In this document: piece after piece, positions 21,457 through 31,019 of the stretch
Layout: each line of letters begins with the position of its first letter
Position numbering within the stretch: position 1 is the first letter of the stretch
NCBI GenBank assembly: GCA_913057515.1
Contig: CAJXOJ010000008.1
Span: 24,542-88,541, forward strand
Origin: an uncultured Cycloclasticus sp.
GTDB taxonomy: Bacteria; Pseudomonadota; Gammaproteobacteria; Methylococcales; Cycloclasticaceae
Direction of reading: 5' to 3'
Length of the DNA: 64,000 nucleotides
The notes under the pieces: model-generated
The model's database searches: none
Told to the model about the DNA's origin: nothing
The model's input: the letters and a program-made list of their open reading frames with translations, nothing else
Program-made: the position numbers and the translations under genes

Positions 21457-21981
21457 ATGACTAACCCTTTACAAGACAAGCTACTTCACGCGTACGATAA
21501 AATGTCTCAGCGACTTCATGATGCTGTGGAACAGGCCGAGAAACTCGCGATCCCGACCATCGACGAAAACCTGAAAATAGCACAAGAAAAAGCGGTTGAA
21601 TTAGGTGAGTTGAGCAAGGAAGAAGCGAACAAAGTCGCCGCTTATCTAAAAAGAGATATAGAGGACGTTGCTGTTTATCTGCAAGAAACTCAACAAGAGT
21701 TCTCCGATTGGTTATCATTTGAATCTGACTTGCTCGAAAGTAAAGTCGGTGATTGGATCAACTTGGTGGCCGACAAAACCAAATTACAATGGGATCAGCT
21801 CCGTTTTAATGCCATTAAAAGCCAGTTGTATCATTCTGGTGGCGTGACCGGCCCCGGCACACTAGAGTGCACGCATTGCCAACAGACGCTTAATTTTAAG
21901 AAAACCGGCCATATTCCACCCTGTCCAAGTTGCCATAAAACAGAATTCAAACGTCACACCAAAAGTTCAGCTAAGCAATGA
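21457..21981 (+). CDS. Zinc-ribbon protein, YbeL-like (DUF1451)
   Basis: This 174-residue protein has a long charged helical N-terminal part (about residues 5-115) and a C-terminal zinc ribbon with two pairs, CTHC and CPSC. This matches the YbeL/DUF1451 family, which in E. coli also lies near leuS. The function is unknown. An AAGGAG ribosome-binding site precedes the ATG. Its stop overlaps the start of the ParA-like gene by four bases (ATGA). Confidence 0.88.
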   Translation: MTNPLQDKLLHAYDKMSQRLHDAVEQAEKLAIPTIDENLKIAQEKAVELGELSKEEANKVAAYLKRDIEDVAVYLQETQQEFSDWLSFESDLLESKVGDWINLVADKTKLQWDQLRFNAIKSQLYHSGGVTGPGTLECTHCQQTLNFKKTGHIPPCPSCHKTEFKRHTKSSAKQ

Positions 21982-22745
21982 ATCGCGTTATTTTCAACAA
22001 AAAAGGTGGTGTTGGAAAATCAACGATTACCTGTAACTTAGCCGCCATTAGTGCCTCAACGGGTAAAAAAACCTTAGTTGTTGACCTTGATACTCAAGGC
22101 AACTCAAGCCACTACTTATTAGGCTATCGGACGGAAGAGCTCGAATCGACATTAGCTGATTTTTATGCTGGCACCCTGAGCGTTAGTTTATTTCCTAAAG
22201 AGTTTAGTCAGTTTATCTATGAAACGCAGGTGCCAAACCTATATGTTATGCCTTCGCACCCCGATATGGATAATTTACACGCCAAACTCGAGTCACGTTA
22301 CAAGATTTACAAACTAAAAGAAGCTCTCGAGCTAATGGATGATTTTGATAATGTATTTATTGACACACCGCCTGCATTAAATTTCTACACTCGTTCAGCA
22401 TTAATCGCTGCAGATAACTGTATTATTCCCTTTGACTGCGATATTTTTTCAAAACAAGCACTTTATTCTTTGCTTGATACCTTGGCAGAAATCAAGGCTG
22501 ACCATAACCCTAACTTAGCTCTTGAAGGCATCGTGGTTAACCAATTCCAAACACGTGCAAAGTTACCCTCACAGCTTATTGAAGAGCTTATCGATGACAA
22601 ACTTAAACTATTTAAAACTAGAATATCGCCATCCGTAAAAATACGAGAGTCACACAGTGCTTGCCAGCCGTTGGTTCAATATGCGCCAACACATAAAGTA
22701 ACTGAAGAATTTAAAAGCCTGTACAAAGAACTAAAGAAAAAATAA
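21978..22745 (+). CDS. ParA/MinD-family ATPase, orphan
   Basis: This 255-residue ATPase has the deviant Walker A motif KKGGVGKST at residues 8-16, Walker A' VVDLDTQGNSS and Walker B VFIDTPPAL. These place it in the ParA/Soj group, whose members position DNA or protein cargo. No ParB gene or parS-like site is evident nearby, so it is not obviously a chromosome or plasmid partition pair. The four-base overlap with the YbeL-like gene suggests the two proteins are made together. Confidence 0.88.
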   Translation: MNRVIFNKKGGVGKSTITCNLAAISASTGKKTLVVDLDTQGNSSHYLLGYRTEELESTLADFYAGTLSVSLFPKEFSQFIYETQVPNLYVMPSHPDMDNLHAKLESRYKIYKLKEALELMDDFDNVFIDTPPALNFYTRSALIAADNCIIPFDCDIFSKQALYSLLDTLAEIKADHNPNLALEGIVVNQFQTRAKLPSQLIEELIDDKLKLFKTRISPSVKIRESHSACQPLVQYAPTHKVTEEFKSLYKELKKK

Positions 22746-22759
22746 TTGCATTAATACCC

Positions 22760-22789
22760 AAAATTAAGTTAAAACACATACTTAATTTT
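22760..22789. repeat. AT-rich inverted repeat downstream of the ParA gene
   Basis: Perfect 10-base arms AAAATTAAGT and ACTTAATTTT flank a 10-base spacer. It lies 15 bases after the parA-like stop and about 90 bases before the reductase start. It could be an operator or a weak terminator; the sequence does not decide. Confidence 0.6.
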
Positions 22790-22879
22790 AATTGAGCACA
22801 CACAAATAGCCTACGGTGGCAGTGATAAACTGGCCGTTCTAGTTCACTTACTAAAACCAACCTCTTTAAAAAAATACTT

Positions 22880-23953
22880 ATGAAAAAACTATTCGGCAGC
22901 TTATTTGGCGGCTCAAAAAAAGAACCGTTAACAGCCACTATTCAACCATCAGGTCAAACATTCCAAGTCCCTAAGAATACTACCTTATTACAAACGGCTC
23001 TTAACGAAGGCGTGAACTTTCCTTATCATTGTACGGTAGGCACCTGTGGCAACTGCCGCTGCAAACTGGTTGATGGCGAGGTAAAAGCTATTATGGATTT
23101 CTCATACACTTTATCTGAACAAGAAATATCAGAGGGTTATATTTTAGCCTGCCAAAGCTTATTAAGATCAGACGTTGTGGTTGAACTGGAGGCCGATGCC
23201 AACTTGCCAAACCATGCGATGGAAACCTTTAACGGCACCATCATTGATACTCACATGCATACGCACGATATTATGGAAGTAACGGTTGAGTTAGACCGTA
23301 ATATTTCTTTTACTGCTGGGCAATTTGCCGACATTGGACTAGAAGGTTTTGAACGTCACCGTAGCTACTCATTTGCTAGCGCACCGGTTGATGGTGGCCA
23401 ATCAACGCTGTGTTTTCATGTGCGAAATGTACCGGGCGGTGATTATACTCAGTGGCTTTTTGAAAAAGACCGTAAAGGGGAACGCTTTGAACTACATGGA
23501 CCCAGTGGTGCCTTTTGGTTAAGAACAGCCGACACCCCTATTTTAGGTGTCGCCGGCGGGAGTGGAATGGCGCCTTTAAAATCCATTTTGGAAGACGCAC
23601 TAGCAAAAAATGTAAACCGCCCTGTTACTTATTTATTTGGAGCACGAGCTCAACGTGACTTATATTGCCTAGACGAAATGCAAGCTCTTGAGAAAAAGTG
23701 GCCAAATACTTTTAAGTTTATTCCTATACTCTCTGAGGAGCCTGAAGACTCTGACTGGACAGGCAAACGAGGCTTAGTAACCGACTTTATTAACGATGAA
23801 ACAACTGGATTTCCGGTGTCACAAAGCCATGCCTACCTCTGTGGCCCGCCAGGAATGATTGATGCCACCATGGTAAAGCTCGAAGAAGCCCATGTTGATT
23901 TAGACAACATCCATTACGATAAATTTCTAGACTCTAGGCAGTTAGACGACTAA
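22880..23953 (+). CDS. 2Fe-2S ferredoxin/FAD/NAD(P) oxidoreductase, XylA-like
   Basis: This 357-residue electron-transfer protein has three parts. A plant-type 2Fe-2S ferredoxin domain is at residues 17-105, with C51, C56, C59 and C91. A flavin domain carries the FAD motif RSYSFAS, and an NAD(P) domain carries GVAGGSGMAPL and CGPPGMIDA. The architecture and segments such as GARAQRDLYCLDE and GKRGLVTDF recall XylA, the reductase of xylene monooxygenase. Reductases of the CDP-glucoseen or phenol-hydroxylase type are alternatives. No oxygenase gene lies beside it, so its partner is unknown. Confidence 0.85.
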   Translation: MKKLFGSLFGGSKKEPLTATIQPSGQTFQVPKNTTLLQTALNEGVNFPYHCTVGTCGNCRCKLVDGEVKAIMDFSYTLSEQEISEGYILACQSLLRSDVVVELEADANLPNHAMETFNGTIIDTHMHTHDIMEVTVELDRNISFTAGQFADIGLEGFERHRSYSFASAPVDGGQSTLCFHVRNVPGGDYTQWLFEKDRKGERFELHGPSGAFWLRTADTPILGVAGGSGMAPLKSILEDALAKNVNRPVTYLFGARAQRDLYCLDEMQALEKKWPNTFKFIPILSEEPEDSDWTGKRGLVTDFINDETTGFPVSQSHAYLCGPPGMIDATMVKLEEAHVDLDNIHYDKFLDSRQLDD

Positions 23954-24008
23954 AAAAGATCTCTTCCTGCCTACTAGGCCTATATAGAAATATGTATTAA
24001 TCGCTTGA

Positions 24009-24042
24009 GCGCTACGATACTGCCAGTTCGGCCTATCGTAGC
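24009..24042. repeat. Compound hairpin between convergent genes
   Basis: Perfect 10-base arms CGCTACGATA (24009-24018) and TATCGTAGCG (24033-24042) enclose a 14-base loop that contains a further GCC/GGC stem. It lies between the ends of the reductase gene (+) and lnt (-). No T-run follows on either side, so it is not a classical terminator; a dispersed palindromic repeat is possible. Confidence 0.6.
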
Positions 24043-24189
24043 GTTCAATTAATCAGTTCTGAATGCTCAAGGGCAGCGCTTTTCAACGTAAAGCGAACCT
24101 ATCTTTAACAAAAAAGTTACTGCTGGAAAGTGCTAAATAGATAGGCGCACACACTAAACAGACAAAACCTTAATGAACTGACCTTTTAT

Positions 24190-25698
24190 TTACTGCTTTT
24201 TGTCACGCTTTAAAAAACTAATACTCAGCGATAGCGCTATAAATAGCAAAAACCACCACCAACCACCTTGTACAAAGGGAGTTGCACCTTTCAAAGGGGT
24301 TATTTCGCCTGTTAAGGCAAATCGCTTAAACATAGGAGCTTGCTTAACGATTTGGCCCAGTGGATCAACAATGGCTGTTAGGCCTGTATTGGTAGAACGC
24401 AACAAATAACGACCACTTTCAAGCGCTCGCATCCTTGCCATCTGAAAATGTTGATACGGCGCAATCGTATCGCCGAACCAAGTATCATTACTCACATTTA
24501 CTAAATAAGCTGCTTCTGGTAGACCATCAATCGATGTTTGCTGAAATACATCTTCATAGCAAATGGATGATGCAAATGGATAACCAGCGCCTGTTAATAA
24601 CCGCTGCTCCTTAGGCCCTGCCGAAAAGTCCGATAAAGGGATATTCAAAAAGCGTAATAGTATTGTCGAAAAAGGTTTCAACGGCATATATTCGCCTAAT
24701 GGAACTAAATGCCGCTTTAAATAAAAATCCTTTGGATATCGAACACTATGTAAACTATTAAAATAATCGCTATTGCCTTCAGGCATAACCGGTAAGCCCA
24801 AAATGATATCCATTTGGCGATCATTTGCCTCGCGCGTTAGAACCGGCATTAATGAGTGCTCCGCATGATGAAAAAAGGCAGGCACTGCCGTTTCCGGCCA
24901 AATAACCAAGTCAGCACCCACTTGCTGTCTTGTCATATCCAAATAAATGCCGTTATTAATTTGTCGAAAAGACCTTAACCACTTAATTTCTTGTGGGATA
25001 TTTCCTTGCAACAAAGCCACCTTAATTGGCTCACCCGCAGGCTTGGTCCAACTCAGCTCGCTCAAATAAAAACCAGCCAGCCAAACAACGAATAATAAAA
25101 CTGCTGATAAAACACGGTAACTGATTTTTACTCCGTAAAAACAGTATAAAACCACACCAACCGACAGCACAACAAACCAAGAAACACCCAACACCCCGAC
25201 GATTGCCGCCCAGCCAGACAACCATGTATCCAGCTGACTAAACCCAAGCGACAGCCATGGAAAGCCAGTAAACAAAACACCACGTAGCACTTCCAGTCCA
25301 ACCCATAAACTTGGGAACGCAAGTAAATAACGAATCGCGCAATTTTGCTTGAAGAACCGATTCATTAAATAAGCAAATAGCGCTATATAAAGAGCAAGGA
25401 TCGCCACCATACCCAGCATAATAATAACGGCTAGCCATAATGGCGCATGACCGAAATGATGAATACTAAAGTACACCCAATAAACACCGTGGCCAAAGTA
25501 GCCCCAACCAAATGAGTAACCCATTAATGCAGCTTGCTTGGGTGTTAAAGAACGTAAAAGAAACAACAGTAACGCGAGTGACACTAACGCCACAAAAGGT
25601 AGCTCATAAGGTGCAAAGGCCAAGGGAAGAAGTGCACCGGCTAGAAGCGCCAGTAGGTGCAGCTTAATCGGCCTGAATATCCCAACCCCTACTTCCAT
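24190..25698 (-). CDS. lnt: Apolipoprotein N-acyltransferase
   Basis: Lnt adds the third acyl chain to outer-membrane lipoproteins at the inner membrane. The 502-residue protein has about seven hydrophobic segments in its first 215 residues, then a periplasmic nitrilase-like domain. Its Glu-Lys-Cys triad is in VIWPETAVPAF, RHLVPLGEYMPL and SICYEDVF. A final membrane helix is near the C-terminus. It follows corC by 11 bases in the conserved ybeZ-ybeY-ybeX-lnt operon. Confidence 0.96.
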   Translation of the reverse strand: MEVGVGIFRPIKLHLLALLAGALLPLAFAPYELPFVALVSLALLLFLLRSLTPKQAALMGYSFGWGYFGHGVYWVYFSIHHFGHAPLWLAVIIMLGMVAILALYIALFAYLMNRFFKQNCAIRYLLAFPSLWVGLEVLRGVLFTGFPWLSLGFSQLDTWLSGWAAIVGVLGVSWFVVLSVGVVLYCFYGVKISYRVLSAVLLFVVWLAGFYLSELSWTKPAGEPIKVALLQGNIPQEIKWLRSFRQINNGIYLDMTRQQVGADLVIWPETAVPAFFHHAEHSLMPVLTREANDRQMDIILGLPVMPEGNSDYFNSLHSVRYPKDFYLKRHLVPLGEYMPLKPFSTILLRFLNIPLSDFSAGPKEQRLLTGAGYPFASSICYEDVFQQTSIDGLPEAAYLVNVSNDTWFGDTIAPYQHFQMARMRALESGRYLLRSTNTGLTAIVDPLGQIVKQAPMFKRFALTGEITPLKGATPFVQGGWWWFLLFIALSLSISFLKRDKKQ

Positions 25699-25709
25699 TT
25701 TAAAAACGA

Positions 25710-26570
25710 TTAATCAGTGCTGTCGGCTAATGGGCTGAGTAGCGTCATTCGGAGCAAATGGACTCGACGATTATCGGCCCTTAATACTTCAAATAGAAAA
25801 TCATCAATTTGTGTTTTTTCACCATGCTCGGGCACATGACCAAAACTTTTCACCACCATACCACCGACAGTATCCACATCATCGTCAGAGTAAGCCGTAC
25901 CAAAGCGCTCATTAAAGTCTTCTATTTCTGTCAATGCTTTAATATTATATTCACGTTCATTACGTTGAAGGATAAACGCTTCTTCTTCAAAGTCATGCTC
26001 ATCTTCAATTTCACCCACTATCTGCTCAAGCACATCTTCAATCGTAATAAGACCCGCCACCGAACCATACTCATCGATGACAATCGCCATGTGGTTTCTA
26101 TTCGCGCGAAACTCATGCAACATCACATTTAAACGTTTACTTTCTGGCACAAAAATAGCTGGACGCATCACATCTTTCACATCAAATTTTTGATCTTCAC
26201 CAGCAATCACATAACTTAGCAAATCTTTTGCTAATAAAATCCCTGCGACGTGTGATGTTTCTTCGTCTTGAACAGGAAATCGTGAATGCGCAGATTCTGT
26301 CACCAGCGGGTAAATTCCTTCTAATGCAGCGTCTCTAGGGATAAAAACAATCTGCGAACGCGGAATCATAATATCCCGAACCTGCAACTCAGACACTTGC
26401 AACACGCCCTCAATCATCGCCAAAGCATCTTGGCCTAATAAATCTCTTTTTTCGGCATCGCGCATTAATTGAACAAGGTCCTCACGATCTTTTGGCTCAC
26501 CCATCAATGCTTGCCCAAGTCGCTCAATCCAAGAGCGGTTTTCAATTTTTTCGTTCTGCGATTGATTCAT
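25710..26570 (-). CDS. corC: CorC/YbeX-type CBS-domain protein
   Basis: This 286-residue protein has two CBS domains (about residues 70-190, ending VIDEYGSVAGLITIEDVLEQ) and a C-terminal CorC_HlyC domain with DDDVDTVGGMV. CorC/YbeX has been tied to magnesium and cobalt efflux and, in later work, to ribosome metabolism. It lacks the DUF21 membrane region of larger relatives. It lies between ybeY and lnt as in E. coli. Confidence 0.94.
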   Translation of the reverse strand: MNQSQNEKIENRSWIERLGQALMGEPKDREDLVQLMRDAEKRDLLGQDALAMIEGVLQVSELQVRDIMIPRSQIVFIPRDAALEGIYPLVTESAHSRFPVQDEETSHVAGILLAKDLLSYVIAGEDQKFDVKDVMRPAIFVPESKRLNVMLHEFRANRNHMAIVIDEYGSVAGLITIEDVLEQIVGEIEDEHDFEEEAFILQRNEREYNIKALTEIEDFNERFGTAYSDDDVDTVGGMVVKSFGHVPEHGEKTQIDDFLFEVLRADNRRVHLLRMTLLSPLADSTD

Positions 26571-26578
26571 GTTAAGTC

Positions 26579-27037
26579 TTAGCTCTCATACGGGTTGCGG
26601 ATTCCAATGCCGTCTAATAATTTTATTTCCAATGTTTCCATCTGCTGCGCATCGTTCGAGTCGATATGGTCGTAGCCTTGAAGATGTAAGCAACCATGTA
26701 TCACCATGTGCGCCCAATGTGCCAATACCGCTTTACCTTGCTCAGCGGCTTCGCTCAACACCACCGGCACACAAATAACTAAGTCACCAAGTGTAAGGTT
26801 TGATAGCGCATCAGCCGGTAAGCCTTCAGGTTGCTCAAATGGAAAGCTTAACACGTTGGTTGGGCCGTTTTTTTGACGGTAGGCCTGATTTAACGCCGCA
26901 GACTCTTCCTCATCCACCAGTCGAACAACAACGTCCGCATTTTTATGTTGATCTGTCGCCAGCTCAACCCATTTAGTCACTGTCTGCGTGTCAGGTAATT
27001 CAGAGCATTCTGTCGCTATTTGCACCTCAACCGTCAT
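26579..27037 (-). CDS. ybeY: Endoribonuclease YbeY
   Basis: YbeY is a metal-dependent endoribonuclease needed for 16S rRNA 3'-end processing and ribosome quality control. The 152-residue protein carries the zinc motif HGCLHLQGYDH, with H114, H118 and H124, and the conserved TNVLSFPF segment. Its start overlaps the phoH-like gene by four bases. Confidence 0.96.
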   Translation of the reverse strand: MTVEVQIATECSELPDTQTVTKWVELATDQHKNADVVVRLVDEEESAALNQAYRQKNGPTNVLSFPFEQPEGLPADALSNLTLGDLVICVPVVLSEAAEQGKAVLAHWAHMVIHGCLHLQGYDHIDSNDAQQMETLEIKLLDGIGIRNPYES

Positions 27038-27993
27038 GACTTACTGTGCTTTTCATAGGCAGAAACAATTTTCTGAACAATCGGGTGACGCACAACATCA
27101 GCACCTGAAAACTGGGTAAAACTAATGCCCTGAATATTTTTCAAAATCTTCGTCACTAACTTCAAACCAGACTCTGTATGGCCCGGTAAATCTATCTGCG
27201 TAATATCACCCGTTACCACCACGGTGGAACCATAGCCGATACGCGTTAAAAACATCTTTATTTGTTCCGGCGTTGTGTTTTGTGCCTCATCCAAAATAAT
27301 AAACGCTTCGTTAAGTGTTCTGCCACGCATAAAGGCAAGCGGTGCAATCTCAATAATGTTCTTTTCAATGAGTTTTTCTACCCGCTCAACGCCCAACATT
27401 TCATATAAAGCATCGTACAAAGGCCGCAGATAGGGATTTATCTTCTCACTCAAATCACCGGGTAAAAAACCTAAGCGCTCCCCAGCCTCTACAGCGGGTC
27501 TTGCTAAAATGATTCTTGCCACTTTTTCTGACTGCAAAGCCTCTACTGCACAGGCCACTGCAAGATACGTTTTACCGGTTCCGGCAGGCCCAATACCAAA
27601 AACAATGTCATTTTTAGGAATACTTTTAACATAAGCCTGTTGGTTGCCACCACGCGGCTTAATAATTTTTTTCCGTGTGTGGATAACAGTAGAGTCATCA
27701 TTTACCGGCTGTTCGATATCCATTTTATTTTCCTGCACTAATAGGTGCACTTTTTCGGGTGTTAATTGATCGCTTTCTGTACTTTTATATAGTTCTTTTA
27801 ATGCCGTAATAGCGGAGCTTACATCTGCATTAGAACCACTGACACTAAACAGGTTACCGCGATTTTTTACCTCGACGTTTAAACGTCGTTCTAGCTGAGT
27901 GATGTGTTCATTAAATTGACCACATAAACTTGCCAAGCGCTTGTTATTAGCTGGTTCTAAGCTGATATCAATGGTTTTAGTTTGACTGCTCAA
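27034..27993 (-). CDS. ybeZ: PhoH-like ATPase YbeZ
   Basis: YbeZ is a PhoH-family P-loop ATPase that interacts with YbeY. The 319-residue protein has Walker A GPAGTGKT (residues 135-142), Walker B AFIILDEAQN, and the conserved GDITQIDLPG and SGLK segments. An N-terminal KH-like region precedes the ATPase domain. The stop overlaps ybeY by four bases, and the start is one base after miaB. Confidence 0.95.
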   Translation of the reverse strand: MSSQTKTIDISLEPANNKRLASLCGQFNEHITQLERRLNVEVKNRGNLFSVSGSNADVSSAITALKELYKSTESDQLTPEKVHLLVQENKMDIEQPVNDDSTVIHTRKKIIKPRGGNQQAYVKSIPKNDIVFGIGPAGTGKTYLAVACAVEALQSEKVARIILARPAVEAGERLGFLPGDLSEKINPYLRPLYDALYEMLGVERVEKLIEKNIIEIAPLAFMRGRTLNEAFIILDEAQNTTPEQIKMFLTRIGYGSTVVVTGDITQIDLPGHTESGLKLVTKILKNIQGISFTQFSGADVVRHPIVQKIVSAYEKHSKS

Positions 27994-27994
27994 C

Positions 27995-29368
27995 TTAAAG
28001 CACTCCGCACTTATCTTCCCTATCCATTGCGGTTTCTTTGCTTTTACTAACCATTCGCCCTCTCAATGAGTATGGCAATGCTTCAGTAATTAACACATCA
28101 ACAAACTGCCCTGCTAAACGCACAGGACCGGCAAAATTCACCACCCGATTATTTTCCGTTCGCCCAGTCATTTGTAAGGAATTTTTCTTAGACTCACCTT
28201 CTACTAACAAGCGCTGAACAGTCCCCACCATATTGCTTGAGATATCCGCTGTTTGCTGAGTAATTATTTTTTGCAAGCGCTCTAAGCGTTGTTTCTTAAC
28301 ACTCATCTCAATATCATCAGCCATATCTGCTGCGGGGGTGCCTGGTCGAGCGCTAAAAATAAAGCTAAATGAAAAATCAAAACCAATTTTTTCAATCAAC
28401 TTAATCGTTTCTTCAAACTCTTCGTCGGTCTCTTGTGGAAAACCAATAATAAAATCTGACGAAAAGCTCATATTTGGGCGTATCTTTTTAAGTCGCGCTA
28501 GCTTCTCAATATACATATCGATTTCGTGCCCGCGCTTCATTCTTGCTAGCACGCTATTACTACCACTTTGCACCGGCAAGTGAAGATGATCAACTAATTC
28601 TGGAATATCCTCATAGGCTTGAATCAAGCTCTCAGAAAATTCTTTCGGATGTGAAGTGGTGTAACGAATACGATCTATCCCTTCAATCGCTGCGACATAA
28701 TGAAGCAATAAAGCGAAATCAGCCATTTCGCCATCGGCCATTTCACCCCGATAAGCATTAACGTTTTGGCCTAGTAAATTAACTTCCCGAACACCTTGCG
28801 CTGCTAGGCTTGAAACTTCAGCGATAACATCGTCCAAAGGTCGGCTAACTTCTTCACCACGCGTATACGGCACAACACAAAAGGTACAATATTTACTGCA
28901 GCCTTCCATCACCGACACAAATGCCTTTGGCCCTTCCGCTCTTGGTTCAGGTAAGTTATCAAACTTTTCAATTTCCGGAAAAGAAATATCCATTACTAAT
29001 TTCTTTTTCGTTTGCGCTTCTTTTAGCATCGCCGGCAAGCGATGTAATGTCTGAGGTCCAAACACCACATCAACGTAAGGTGCGCGTCGCCGAATCACTT
29101 TGCCTTCTTGACTGGCAACACAACCACCCACACCAATCAGCAAATCCGGATTTTTTTCCTTGAACGGACGCCAGCGACCGAGCTGATGAAACACTCGCTC
29201 CTGTGCTTTTTCACGAATCGAACAGGTATTAAGAAGCAACACATCGGCCTCTTTCTCATTTTCAGTTAGCTCTAAATCATGTGATTGAGCCAGTACATCA
29301 GCCATCTTTTCAGAATCATATTCATTCATCTGACAGCCGTGTGTACGTATAAATAGTTTTTTGGTCAT
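27995..29368 (-). CDS. miaB: tRNA-2-methylthio-N6-dimethylallyladenosine synthase MiaB
   Basis: MiaB is a radical-SAM methylthiotransferase that converts i6A37 to ms2i6A37 in tRNAs. The 457-residue protein has the N-terminal UPF0004 domain with auxiliary-cluster cysteines C12, C49 and C83. The radical-SAM motif CSKYCTFC (C157, C161, C164) and a C-terminal TRAM domain follow. It is the first gene of the ybeZ-ybeY-corC-lnt operon. The 97 bases before it hold no clear terminator for the ABC permease gene upstream. Confidence 0.97.
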   Translation of the reverse strand: MTKKLFIRTHGCQMNEYDSEKMADVLAQSHDLELTENEKEADVLLLNTCSIREKAQERVFHQLGRWRPFKEKNPDLLIGVGGCVASQEGKVIRRRAPYVDVVFGPQTLHRLPAMLKEAQTKKKLVMDISFPEIEKFDNLPEPRAEGPKAFVSVMEGCSKYCTFCVVPYTRGEEVSRPLDDVIAEVSSLAAQGVREVNLLGQNVNAYRGEMADGEMADFALLLHYVAAIEGIDRIRYTTSHPKEFSESLIQAYEDIPELVDHLHLPVQSGSNSVLARMKRGHEIDMYIEKLARLKKIRPNMSFSSDFIIGFPQETDEEFEETIKLIEKIGFDFSFSFIFSARPGTPAADMADDIEMSVKKQRLERLQKIITQQTADISSNMVGTVQRLLVEGESKKNSLQMTGRTENNRVVNFAGPVRLAGQFVDVLITEALPYSLRGRMVSKSKETAMDREDKCGVL

Positions 29369-29465
29369 ATAAGCGACATTTTATACCAAAAAACACCTTT
29401 TTCATGGCGCTTAAAGAAAAACTCGCTCACTAATTTCTTCTGTGCTCCTAACTGACCTATTTGAC

Positions 29466-30275
29466 TCAACTTGGTCCGCCTGCTTTTTTCACCATCATGC
29501 CTTTCGAAGGGTTATAACCCCAAACAGCTACGGTCATAAATATCACAAAAGCTGCTAAGGTATAAACAAAGGCATAACCATTAAATTGCCCATACATGGC
29601 AAAACGGAGCAGCTCAACAGCCTGAGAAAATGGGTTATAGCTCGCCAATGTATGCAATAACTCACTGGACTCTTTAATTTTCCACAAGGGGTACAGCGCT
29701 GTAGACATAAAAAACATGGGGAAAATAACGAAATTCATCACCCCAGAGAAATTCTCTAATTGCTTGATAAATGAAGATAACAACATCCCCAATGCCCCTA
29801 GCATCAAACCTGCTAATACCAAGGCAGGAAATAAACTAAGATAACCTAACCATGGTGCTTGAATATCATAAAACCAAGCCACCAACAAAAATACATAGGC
29901 TTGAAGAATCGACACAAACGTCCCTGCCATTAATTTACCCGTTAGTAGAAACCAACGCGGCAAGGGGCTCACCAACAGGGTTTTCATGCTACCCATTTCA
30001 CGGTCATACACCATTGATAAGGAACTCTGCATGCCGTTAAAAAGCTGAATCATGCCGATCAAACCAGCTGCAATATAGACCTCGTATAGTATGTACGTTT
30101 CATACGGCGGGATAATGGCTATCCCCAACGTTGAGCGAAAGCCTGCTGCAAATACAAACAACCATACTAGCGGCCTAACTAGTGCAGCAACAAATCGTTC
30201 ACGCTGAAGCAAAAACCGCCACAACTCACGTTTTATAATGCCTTTTAATGCAATAACCGCATGGCCAAGCTTCAT
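29466..30275 (-). CDS. ABC-2 type permease of PQQ-alcohol-associated cassette
   Basis: This 269-residue membrane protein has about six hydrophobic segments and the ABC-2 permease layout, with a conserved YDREMGSMKTLLVSPLPRW cytoplasmic segment. With the ATPase directly upstream (four-base overlap) it would form a half-size ABC exporter dimer. The cassette order of binding protein, beta-propeller, ATPase and permease is known from bacteria with PQQ-dependent alcohol dehydrogenases such as the ped cluster of Pseudomonas. Its substrate is not known. Confidence 0.87.
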   Translation of the reverse strand: MKLGHAVIALKGIIKRELWRFLLQRERFVAALVRPLVWLFVFAAGFRSTLGIAIIPPYETYILYEVYIAAGLIGMIQLFNGMQSSLSMVYDREMGSMKTLLVSPLPRWFLLTGKLMAGTFVSILQAYVFLLVAWFYDIQAPWLGYLSLFPALVLAGLMLGALGMLLSSFIKQLENFSGVMNFVIFPMFFMSTALYPLWKIKESSELLHTLASYNPFSQAVELLRFAMYGQFNGYAFVYTLAAFVIFMTVAVWGYNPSKGMMVKKAGGPS

Positions 30276-31018
30276 CTTAATGTCCCTTGCGTTAGGTGTT
30301 TAAACGCTTGAGAAATATCGTCTGTTGACTCGCCACCACACACTTCATAAACCGAACCTTGCGCTTTGATTTTCCCTTCATGCAATACTATTAATTGATC
30401 GCTAGGGTATATTTCATCAATCAAATGTGTTGCCCACAGTACCGAGAGCTTATCGTCTTCACATAAAGCATGAACATGCTCGACAATACCTTTACGACTC
30501 GGCACATCCAAACCAACCGTTGGCTCATCTAATAACAATAAAGATGGCTGATGTAGCAAGGCTCTGGCAATCTCAACCCGTCGGCGATGCCCACCGTTAA
30601 GCTGACGAATTTTTTCATTCTTACGAGCTAGCATTCCTTGTCGGTCTAGCTCTTCTTCAATTCGGCGTGTCGCCTGTTTACGCCTCATACCCTGCAAAGA
30701 GGCATGATAATAAAGATTTTGCAGAACACTTAAATCCATATCCAATGTCGTCTGCTGAAAGACTACGCCTAAGTGAGCTAATGCTTGGCAAGATTGACGC
30801 TTTACGTCATAGCCTTTAATAAAAATCCCACCCTCGCGGCTGTTATACAAATGAGTAATTAATGAGAATAGTGTTGATTTACCCGCACCATTTGGTCCCA
30901 ATAAGACCGCACAATCACCCGCTTCAACCGCTAAATTAACATCGTTTAATGCTACTTTGTTGCCATACGCATAGCTCAACTTTTCAACCAATAAGGAGAA
31001 TGCTGAAGGACTGCTCAT
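30272..31018 (-). CDS. ABC transporter ATP-binding protein of PQQ-alcohol-associated cassette
   Basis: This 248-residue ATPase has Walker A GPNGAGKS and Walker B LLLLDEPTVGLD. The signature motif is LNGGHRRR instead of the usual LSGGQ. It is of the DrrA/CcmA-like exporter type. It lies one base after the beta-propeller gene and overlaps the permease start by four bases, indicating translational coupling. Confidence 0.9.
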   Translation of the reverse strand: MSSPSAFSLLVEKLSYAYGNKVALNDVNLAVEAGDCAVLLGPNGAGKSTLFSLITHLYNSREGGIFIKGYDVKRQSCQALAHLGVVFQQTTLDMDLSVLQNLYYHASLQGMRRKQATRRIEEELDRQGMLARKNEKIRQLNGGHRRRVEIARALLHQPSLLLLDEPTVGLDVPSRKGIVEHVHALCEDDKLSVLWATHLIDEIYPSDQLIVLHEGKIKAQGSVYEVCGGESTDDISQAFKHLTQGTLR

Positions 31019-31019
31019 A

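Noticed and set aside
24084..24153. CCTATCT...AGATAGG pair downstream of the reductase gene
   Set aside because: Seven-base arms more than 30 bases apart in AT-rich DNA are likely by chance.
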